A stretch of DNA of 6,693 nt from contig WQXK01000040.1 of the NCBI GenBank assembly GCA_009784845.1, positions 1 through 6,693 on the forward strand, read 5' to 3'. This DNA is from Dehalococcoidia bacterium (GTDB lineage: Bacteria > Chloroflexota > Dehalococcoidia > Dehalococcoidales > UBA1222). The notes beneath the pieces are model-generated. The model ran no database searches, was not told the origin of the DNA, and saw nothing but the letters and a program-made list of their open reading frames with translations. The position numbers and the translations under genes are program-made. Shown piece after piece: positions 1 to 5,430 of this stretch. How positions within the stretch are numbered: the stretch's first letter is position 1; every line of letters begins with the position of its first letter.

Positions 1-93
1 CTATGCGCCAGGCTGTTTGGAATGTTATACTGGTGTCAGATGAGAAGAAGTTGGCTGGAGTGGTTGCTTAATCATGGTACGGACTAACTTTGA

Positions 94-294
94 AATTGGA
101 CCAAAGTTTGGGGGCAGCACACATATGACGCAATGCTTGAAATTGTCCCAAAGAGTAGTTCCTGTACAGTGATAATCGTGAATGACAACGGGCATGATTA
201 TATCAATTTTGATAGTAGTGAACATGCTGAAAAAGAAATAAAAACAAAACTAAGGCAAATATTAAAACAAAAAAACATTTCAAAAAATCTCTAG
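94..294 (+). pseudogene. possible gene remnant or small orphan reading frame, unidentified
   Basis: A plus-strand frame is open from just after a stop at 91-93 to TAG at 292-294. Its first ATG is at 133 and would give 53 residues. The text reads like protein at first (MLEIVPKSSS, then a hydrophobic strand CTVIIVND) and then becomes a lysine-rich helical tail (EKEIKTKLRQILKQK). No ribosome binding site precedes the ATG, and the same frame upstream is interrupted by two stops (85-87 and 91-93). Neighbouring frames also carry short protein-like stretches, such as NFEIGPKFGGS in frame 2 at 86-118, so a decayed or frameshifted gene end is more likely than an intact small gene. The pattern 'LEIVP...TVIIVND' followed by a terminal helix is reminiscent of the C-terminus of serine beta-lactamase-like hydrolases, but this is a weak resemblance only. 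The left arm of an inverted repeat overlaps its upstream part. Confidence 0.27.
101..125. repeat. left arm of an imperfect inverted repeat pair
   Basis: This arm begins CCAAAGTTTGG and ends AGCACACATA. Read against the reverse complement of 322-346, the first 22 positions match at 20 (mismatches at the 12th and 15th), and 22 of 25 match over the full arm. The outer 11 bases are themselves a near-palindrome (CCAAA-G-TTTGG), but the inner AGCACAC part matches only in inverted orientation. The match stops abruptly on the outer side. No convincing target-site duplication flanks the pair. It could be the end of a small non-autonomous element or a leftover of an insertion sequence. Confidence 0.5.
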
Positions 295-321
295 CCTGCT
301 TTTGAAAGATACTCCACAAAC

Positions 322-346
322 TAAGTGTGCTACCTCCAAACTTTGG
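322..346. repeat. right arm of an imperfect inverted repeat pair
   Basis: This is the inverted partner of 101-125: GTGTGCT...CCAAACTTTGG, ending at 346. The two arms enclose 246 bp including themselves, and the enclosed DNA is markedly A-rich between about 228 and 290. It lies about 70 bp beyond the rimO stop codon, in intergenic DNA. Whether the two arms act as transposon ends or as a long-range DNA or RNA foldback cannot be decided from one copy. Confidence 0.5.
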
Positions 347-412
347 GTTTGTTTTATGTTTGAGTTCTGTCTAGTTTCTGGACATTGGGCGATACAGTCG
401 TTTGCGGCAGGT

Positions 413-1741
413 CTATTGTATATCTACCACACCGCTCATATCATATGGCATTGCCTCGGTAATACGCACCGGAACAATATCCCCAATCGTAGCAACGCTT
501 TTAATTAGCACCAGCCCGTCCACCTCGGGTGCGTCGCGGTAGCTGCGCCCGACGGAAATGCCATCGCCTGTGCCTTCAACCAGTACGTCTAATTCCCTGC
601 CTACAAACTCCTGATTATGGGCTAAGGAAATATTCTGTTGTTTTTCCATCAGGCGTTTTGTGCGCTCTTCCTTCACCTCTTCTGGGATGGTATCTCCCAG
701 TATTTCGCTGGGCGTTCCAGCCTCAAAAGAGAACTTAAATGCGCCAAGCTTGTCGAAGCGTATTTCGTCAATGAAATCAAGCAGCGTTTGGAATTCCTCT
801 TCGCTTTCGTTGGGGTATCCGACGATGAAAGTACTGCGCAGTGCCAAATTCGGCATGGACTTGCGCATTTTATCCAGCGTTTTATATGCCCAGTCTATGT
901 TAGCCGGGCGATGCATGCGGCGCAGTACGTCAGGATGTGCGTGTTGAAGCGGCATATCCAGATAAGGCACGATTTGCTTGCTTGTTGCCATGACCTCAAT
1001 TAACTCATCTGCTACAAATCCCGGGTAGGCATACATGATGCGCAGCCAGTCAACATCAGGTGCTGCTTTTGTCATTTCGCTTAGTAGTTGTGCCAACCCG
1101 TTTTGCATGCCTAAGTCGTGTCCGTAGTCTGTACTGTTTTGTGCGATTAAAACAATCTCGCGTATGCCGCGTTCCTGCAACTGTCTAGCCTCAGCCAGAA
1201 TGGCATCCATAGGACGGCTCACGGCAGGACCTTTTATTGAAGGAATAGCACAGAAAGCGCAGTTTCTGGAGCATCCGTCGGCGATTTTGAGGTAAGCGCT
1301 GGCTCCCTGTATTGAAAAACGTGGCGTGCCGCGCTCATCGCATGGCGTGGCATCATCTATTTGTATGTCAGAAGGAGAGACATTGTTTGCGCATAAGCTA
1401 TCAGCCAACTCAACAATTTGCATCCAGCCACGTGTGCCTATGATGGCATCAACACCGGCAACCTTTTGCATGACAGAGTTGCCATAGCGTTGCGTGAGGC
1501 AACCTGCGGCAATAAGAATTTGCCCCGGCTTTTTGCGCTGGGCGAATTTGGCGAGAGTGCTGTAAGACTCATCTTTGGCGATGTCAATAAAGCCGCAGGT
1601 GTTGATGATTATGATATGGGCTTGTTTCGGGCTGATAACCAGTTGATAGCCTGCGCGGCTTAACAGTGCGGCCATGGAATCTGCGTCGACGGTGTTTTTG
1701 GCGCATCCAAGCGAAATTATGTGAAAGCTTTTGTTTTTCAT
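413..1741 (-). CDS. rimO: ribosomal protein S12 (Asp) methylthiotransferase RimO
   Basis: RimO is a cytoplasmic radical SAM enzyme with two iron-sulfur clusters. It adds a methylthio group to the beta carbon of a conserved aspartate in ribosomal protein S12. The protein is 442 residues, the normal family length, and has the full MTTase order. An N-terminal domain carries the three auxiliary-cluster cysteines (C13 in SLGCAKN, C49 in NTCGF, C81 in AAGCLTQRYG). The radical SAM core has C157, C161 and C164 in CSRNCAFC. A C-terminal TRAM domain spans roughly residues 380-442. The GCAKNTVDAD and SAYLKIADGCSRNCAFC wording separates RimO from the tRNA-modifying MiaB and MtaB. The ATG at 1741 matches the usual N-terminus, although no strong Shine-Dalgarno precedes it. 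It lies 40 bp downstream of the B12/radical SAM gene on the same strand and is probably co-transcribed with it. The wording recalls Chloroflexota homologues. Confidence 0.95.
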   Translation of the reverse strand: MKNKSFHIISLGCAKNTVDADSMAALLSRAGYQLVISPKQAHIIIINTCGFIDIAKDESYSTLAKFAQRKKPGQILIAAGCLTQRYGNSVMQKVAGVDAIIGTRGWMQIVELADSLCANNVSPSDIQIDDATPCDERGTPRFSIQGASAYLKIADGCSRNCAFCAIPSIKGPAVSRPMDAILAEARQLQERGIREIVLIAQNSTDYGHDLGMQNGLAQLLSEMTKAAPDVDWLRIMYAYPGFVADELIEVMATSKQIVPYLDMPLQHAHPDVLRRMHRPANIDWAYKTLDKMRKSMPNLALRSTFIVGYPNESEEEFQTLLDFIDEIRFDKLGAFKFSFEAGTPSEILGDTIPEEVKEERTKRLMEKQQNISLAHNQEFVGRELDVLVEGTGDGISVGRSYRDAPEVDGLVLIKSVATIGDIVPVRITEAMPYDMSGVVDIQ

Positions 1742-1781
1742 TGTCTTAAATAGTCTGTGTTATTAGTCGTTTGATGATATT

Positions 1782-3485
1782 CTAATGCCTCTTCAAAATT
1801 TCCAGCAAGGAGTTGAAATAGCGCAGCTTCACCGCGCCTACTGAAAGTTTGAGTTGATGCCGTTCCACGACGTCCATTCCGTTGAGGTTATCCATAGTCG
1901 GCTTGAGTGAAAGTAACTGACTTTCATCACCCGATTTTACTATTGCATCAATGCGTTTTTCCAAGTCTACTGCCTTGGCAATACGGGACAACTGCGCCGC
2001 AGCCAGTTCAGGCGTAATCTGATGGTGTTGTTCTTTTATGCGGGTAAGTCGCGCGACGGCGGCATAAGTGGTGTCAACGATCTGTTGGCGGCTCATCCAA
2101 CGCGTCTCGTAGTTTAGGGTTTCTTTCCAGCTTGGACGCGTAAGCGCAGCGCGGTGCTCAGCCAGCGTGCGGTGGATGACCCTATAGCCATAGCGCTCAG
2201 GGTTTTCAAAGCATAAGCTTCCCGGGTCAAGAAATGGTGACAACGGCCCGATGAATAAGAAGAGACGTTTATCCGAGTTGAATTTGTTATATAAGTACTC
2301 ACAGTAGTCCAGTGTCTGCTCAACCGACTCGGCGGTTTGTTCCGGCAGCCCAATCATGAAATAGATTTCCATGCGCGATGCACCCAGTTCAAGCGCTTTG
2401 CCGATGCTATTTTCAAGTTCGTCGTTGCTGTAAGACAGGCCAATGGCGCGGCGCACTTTGGAGTCATGCGACTGTGGGGATATGTCGATGGCGAAGTCCG
2501 GTTTGGCGCGGGCGATGGCCTCCAAGAAGTGATTATCCGGAGGTCTAAACAACTCAAAATCAACAGTGTTTTTGATGGGCTTCTGTTCCATAAGCCTAAG
2601 CAGTTCATAGGCGCGTTCTTCTCCGCCCATACGTATGTCGCCAAGAATGAAAATAGGTCCCCTGCTCAGACGGCTGATGTTTTGTATATCTTTAAACATG
2701 TCGCCTGCCGTTCTGAATGCTGTTTTGTTGCGACCTACTGTTTTACGCACGGCAGCGTTGGCTCCACCGCAGTAAACGCAGTTGTGGTCACAGCCTTTGC
2801 ATGTAAGCACGGCTGTAACGGGATAAGCGAGCCATTCTTTTGCCGGCAGTGTGCTGGTCATGTCGAAATAGCGCAGTACCGAGCGTGCTACGGCAGTGTA
2901 GTGGTTTTGCATTACGTCTGAAATATTTTCCGGCACATGCGTTAGCCCATTGTCATGCATAATGCCGTCATTATCTTTCCACACAAGGTTGGGGATGCTT
3001 TCCAGCTCGCCTGTTTTAAATCCCTGCATGAGCAGTCGCATGGGCTCCTCTGTGGAGTCGCCCCGCATGACATAATCGATTTCGGGATAGGCTATAAGCT
3101 CCTTGTAAAAGTATGAGGAGGAAAATCCGCCGAAGAGTATTTTGGATTCAGGGTGGATTTTTTTCACAAGCTTAGCCAGTTCAATTGAGCCGTGGGCGTG
3201 TACCAGCCAGTGTAAATCTATGCCGAAGATAGGGGCGTGCAGCTTTTGTATGAAAGACTCTACATCGAACTTCGGTTGTTTCAGCATGCGCATGGCGATG
3301 TTTACCAGCCGCACGTGGTATCCGGCGTGCCCGAGGTATTCGGCCATGCTGGAAAAGCCGATGGGATACATTTCATACACAGGCGTTGACAACACAAGGT
3401 CACTAACCGGCCCATAAAGCTGGGGGATTTTGCGGTAGTCATAAACGTGGGGTGCGTGTAGTAATATTAAGTCTGTTTTGGCCAT
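1782..3485 (-). CDS. B12-binding-domain radical SAM protein, copy 1
   Basis: This 567-residue class B (cobalamin-dependent-type) radical SAM protein has an unknown substrate. Residues about 1-200 form a B12-binding Rossmann-like domain, with GIDLHW at 88-93, HAHGS at 96-100, FGGFSS at 118-123 and the typical domain-end text YVMRGDSTEEP at 138-148. The radical SAM core follows, with cluster cysteines C232, C236 and C239 in GCDHNCVYCGG and an additional C229 just before. Later core motifs include ILGDIR (280-285), ISPQSHD (335-341) and MIGLPEQT (377-384). The last 150 residues are mostly helical. The N-terminus aligns residue for residue with the divergent paralogue at 3663, which supports the ATG at 3485 despite a poor Shine-Dalgarno. 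From memory this resembles the TIGR04190 (Ta0216-type) B12/SAM family; that name is unverified. Likely reactions are methylation or ring rearrangement at an unactivated carbon. The function is not known. Confidence 0.88.
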   Translation of the reverse strand: MAKTDLILLHAPHVYDYRKIPQLYGPVSDLVLSTPVYEMYPIGFSSMAEYLGHAGYHVRLVNIAMRMLKQPKFDVESFIQKLHAPIFGIDLHWLVHAHGSIELAKLVKKIHPESKILFGGFSSSYFYKELIAYPEIDYVMRGDSTEEPMRLLMQGFKTGELESIPNLVWKDNDGIMHDNGLTHVPENISDVMQNHYTAVARSVLRYFDMTSTLPAKEWLAYPVTAVLTCKGCDHNCVYCGGANAAVRKTVGRNKTAFRTAGDMFKDIQNISRLSRGPIFILGDIRMGGEERAYELLRLMEQKPIKNTVDFELFRPPDNHFLEAIARAKPDFAIDISPQSHDSKVRRAIGLSYSNDELENSIGKALELGASRMEIYFMIGLPEQTAESVEQTLDYCEYLYNKFNSDKRLFLFIGPLSPFLDPGSLCFENPERYGYRVIHRTLAEHRAALTRPSWKETLNYETRWMSRQQIVDTTYAAVARLTRIKEQHHQITPELAAAQLSRIAKAVDLEKRIDAIVKSGDESQLLSLKPTMDNLNGMDVVERHQLKLSVGAVKLRYFNSLLEILKRH

Positions 3486-3519
3486 ATTGTGTTTTCTGAA
3501 AGAATTTAGAACTGCAAAA

Positions 3520-3548
3520 ATGTAACATGAATGGCATGCTTAAGACAA
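3520..3548 (-). promoter_or_regulatory. putative promoter for the minus-strand B12/radical SAM-rimO unit
   Basis: On the minus strand, TTGTCT (3548-3543) and TTACAT (3525-3520) are separated by exactly 17 bp, each matching the sigma-70-type consensus at 4 of 6 positions. A TG precedes the -10 element. Transcription would start near 3513, leaving a leader of about 28 nt before the ATG at 3485. This is a consensus match only. Confidence 0.4.
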
Positions 3549-3575
3549 ACGGAGTTAGCATTAGTCATGTATGGC
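3526..3575. repeat. 10-bp direct repeat in the divergent promoter region, possible operator
   Basis: CATGAATGGC at 3526-3535 recurs as CATGTATGGC at 3566-3575, 9 of 10 bases identical and exactly 40 bp apart (about four helical turns). The first copy sits in the spacer of the proposed minus-strand promoter. The second overlaps the -35/spacer zone of the proposed plus-strand promoter. One regulator binding both could control both arms. The repeat is short enough that chance is possible. Confidence 0.3.
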
Positions 3576-3590
3576 GCAAAATGTTATAAT
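3562..3590 (+). promoter_or_regulatory. putative extended -10 promoter for the plus-strand unit
   Basis: A perfect TATAAT at 3585-3590 is preceded by TGT, giving the extended -10 form TGTTATAAT (3582-3590). The -35 region is poor (TAGTCA at 3562-3567 with a 17-bp spacer), as is common for extended -10 promoters. The start would be near 3597, giving a leader of about 66 nt ahead of the ATG at 3663. Confidence 0.55.
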
Positions 3591-3595
3591 CGTTC

Positions 3596-3624
3596 GTCCA
3601 TTTGGGTGGCGTAAGGTAATGGAC
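3596..3624 (+). promoter_or_regulatory. inverted repeat at the predicted transcript start of the plus-strand unit
   Basis: GTCCATT at 3596-3602 is the exact reverse complement of AATGGAC at 3618-3624, with 15 bases between. Its position right at the expected transcription start means it could be a protein-binding dyad or a 5' hairpin in the leader RNA. It has no following T-run, so it does not look like a terminator. Confidence 0.35.
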
Positions 3625-3662
3625 AAATATTTCCCTTGATGTTGTGAGAAGCAGTATTTACC

Positions 3663-5417
3663 ATGCCAAAAACTGATTTGATTTTATTGCATGCGCCGCA
3701 TGTATATGATTTCCGCAAGGTGCCACAGTTATACGGTCCTGTGAGCGACCTTGTGCTTTCCACTCCGATTTTCGAGATGTATCCCGTTGGGTTATCGAGC
3801 ATTTCGGAATATTTGGAGAGGAATGGTTTTCGCACGCGCATTGTTAATATTGCCTGGCGTATGTTGCGCGACGTGCGTTTTGATGCCGAGGCTTTTATTA
3901 AGAAGCTTGATGCACCGGTGTTTGGCATTGATCTGCACTGGATGGTGCATGCGCATGGCTCAATCGAAATCGCCAAGATTGTCAAAAAGTATCATCCGAA
4001 TTCCAAAATTATCTTTGGGGGTTATTCCTCGTCGCGCTTTTACAAGGAATTGGTTCAATATCCTGAGGTTGATTTCGTTATGCGCGGGGATTCAACCGAA
4101 GAGCCGATGAAGCAGTTTATGCAGGCTTTCTTGGGTGGAGGTGCATTCTCATCCGTGCCGAATCTGGTTTGGAAGAATGCGGCCGGACAGGTTTATGAAA
4201 ACGAGTTTAGTTACGTGCCGACAAATATCAGCCATGTTATGGGTAATCACTATGGCACGGTTGTGCGCCAGGTGTTGCGCTACCGTGACTTCACGTCGGT
4301 AATTCCTTTCAAGGGATGGCTCAAATATCCGGTGACGGCTGTATTTACCAACCGCGGCTGCAAATACAACTGCATATTTTGCAGCGGTGCGCGGGATGCC
4401 ATGCCGCTTTTTGCCAACCGCAAACAGCCGGCTTATCGCAGCGCAGAGGACATTTTTAAGGATATAAAAAATATTTCGGGTATTACGCGCGGTCCCATTC
4501 TGCTGGTCGGTGACATTCGCGAGAATGGGGATGAGCGTGCCAGCAAACTGCTCAGCTTAATCAAAGAACATCGCGTGAAAAACACGCTTATGTTTGAGGC
4601 CTTTAATCCTATGCCGCCGGACTTTATTAAGGAGATGGCGCAGGCAACCCCGGGTTTTTCGCTGGACATGTCGCCCGAGTCACATGACCCTGAGGTGCGT
4701 AAAGTGTCTTTGGGGCGCAGCTTCAGCAATGAGGCTATGGAGGATATGATACAGGCGGCGCTGGAAAATGGTGCCAGCCGCATGGAGATATTCTACATGA
4801 TAGGATTACATAAACAGGATACAAAATCGGTGCTGGACACGGTTGATTATTGTGAGCACCTGCTGCAGAAGTTCAAGGCTGACAAACGCTTATTTCTCTT
4901 CATGGGGCATCAGGCTCCTTTCATGGCTCCGGGAAGCTTGGCTTTTGAGTATCCTGAGCGCTATGGCTTCAGATTGCTCTACAAGACTTTGGAAGAGCAT
5001 CGTCAGGCGCTTACTTTGCCAAGCTGGAAGTTTAGCCTTAATTATGAGACACAGTGGTTGTCGCGTGATGAAATTACCGATGTCACATACGAGTCAATTG
5101 CACGGCTGACCATGCTTAAGGCAAAATACGGACAAATACCACAAGCGCTAGCCGAGCGCCAGATTGAGCGCATTGAACGCGCCAAGGTGCTTGAGGCAAA
5201 AATTGAGGAACTGCTCAATGCTGGTAAGCGTGATGAAATTGCGGCTTTGCGGCCTGAGATGGATGCCATCAACGGCTTTACGGCATCCGAGCGCTTGGAA
5301 CTTGAGATACCTATGGGCAGTATTATGCGCCTGCGTTATTTCTCGGCACTGCGAAACTTGCTTTTCGGGCGCCGCGGGGAAAAAGTTACGCAGGATGCTT
5401 CCTCCGGCAATTTTTAA
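3663..5417 (+). CDS. B12-binding-domain radical SAM protein, copy 2
   Basis: This 584-residue paralogue of the minus-strand protein at 1782-3485 has the same architecture. The B12-binding domain (about 1-200) has GIDLHW at 88-93, HAHGS at 96-100, FGGYSS at 118-123 and MRGDSTEEP at 140-148. The radical SAM core has C233, C237 and C240 in GCKYNCIFC, and the C-terminal part is helical. About 115 of the first 160 residues are identical to copy 1 without gaps. It differs where specificity may lie: asparagine (N230) stands where copy 1 has C229, the segment after the cluster is rewritten, and the core motif GLPEQT is GLHKQD (381-386). A basic and polar tail of about 15 residues (RRGEKVTQDASS) is unique to this copy. 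A weak GAGAAG at 3646-3651 precedes the ATG. It is followed 13 bp later by a UbiA-family gene, so the two are very likely co-translated. The substrate is unknown. Confidence 0.88.
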   Translation: MPKTDLILLHAPHVYDFRKVPQLYGPVSDLVLSTPIFEMYPVGLSSISEYLERNGFRTRIVNIAWRMLRDVRFDAEAFIKKLDAPVFGIDLHWMVHAHGSIEIAKIVKKYHPNSKIIFGGYSSSRFYKELVQYPEVDFVMRGDSTEEPMKQFMQAFLGGGAFSSVPNLVWKNAAGQVYENEFSYVPTNISHVMGNHYGTVVRQVLRYRDFTSVIPFKGWLKYPVTAVFTNRGCKYNCIFCSGARDAMPLFANRKQPAYRSAEDIFKDIKNISGITRGPILLVGDIRENGDERASKLLSLIKEHRVKNTLMFEAFNPMPPDFIKEMAQATPGFSLDMSPESHDPEVRKVSLGRSFSNEAMEDMIQAALENGASRMEIFYMIGLHKQDTKSVLDTVDYCEHLLQKFKADKRLFLFMGHQAPFMAPGSLAFEYPERYGFRLLYKTLEEHRQALTLPSWKFSLNYETQWLSRDEITDVTYESIARLTMLKAKYGQIPQALAERQIERIERAKVLEAKIEELLNAGKRDEIAALRPEMDAINGFTASERLELEIPMGSIMRLRYFSALRNLLFGRRGEKVTQDASSGNF

Positions 5418-5421
5418 AGGA
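5416..5421 (+). promoter_or_regulatory. Shine-Dalgarno of the UbiA-family gene
   Basis: AAAGGA overlaps the stop codon of the preceding gene and lies 9 bases before the ATG at 5431. It is the only strong ribosome binding site in the window. It fixes this start and supports translation from a shared transcript. Confidence 0.6.
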
Positions 5422-5430
5422 TAGAGCGAT

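Larger units (their letters stand above)
1..412. other. gene-poor AT-rich stretch at left edge, downstream of rimO
   Basis: This stretch has no confident gene. It holds the possible remnant at 94-294, the inverted repeat pair 101-125/322-346, and three frames that each look briefly protein-like before a stop in the first 90 bases. An example is ATG at 3-5 running to TAA at 69-71, with text ending LVSDEKKLAGVVA. That mixture suggests eroded coding sequence. The 228-290 part is very A-rich on the plus strand. The other minus-strand and plus-strand frames here have no recognisable domain. Confidence 0.45.

Noticed and set aside
25..225. Minus-strand 66-codon frame in the left flank
   Set aside because: There is no ribosome binding site, no domain and an unlikely composition. 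The plus-strand remnant in the same place reads more like protein.
282..310. Possible terminator for rimO on the minus strand (ATCTTT...AGAGAT followed by a T-run)
   Set aside because: The stem is six pairs, nearly all A-T with one G-T wobble, and the loop is 12 bases. It is too weak to call, and it lies about 100 bases past the stop codon.
368..384. Short hairpin TGTCTAG-TTT-CTGGACA just after the rimO stop
   Set aside because: The stem closes only on the plus strand through a G-T wobble. In the rimO transcript it has a C-A mismatch, and no T-run follows.
2337..2921. Long plus-strand reading frame (194 codons) opposite copy 1
   Set aside because: It lies entirely antisense within the well-supported radical SAM gene, has no recognisable domain or ribosome binding site, and reads as a codon-bias shadow.
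3591..3662. Cobalamin riboswitch in the leader of the plus-strand B12/radical SAM gene
   Set aside because: The leader is only about 66 bases and no B12-box-like sequence is present. Cobalamin riboswitches are much longer.
3584..3985. Minus-strand reading frame overlapping the start of copy 2
   Set aside because: It is antisense to a conserved protein start and to the proposed promoter. The translation is low-complexity shadow text with no family resemblance.
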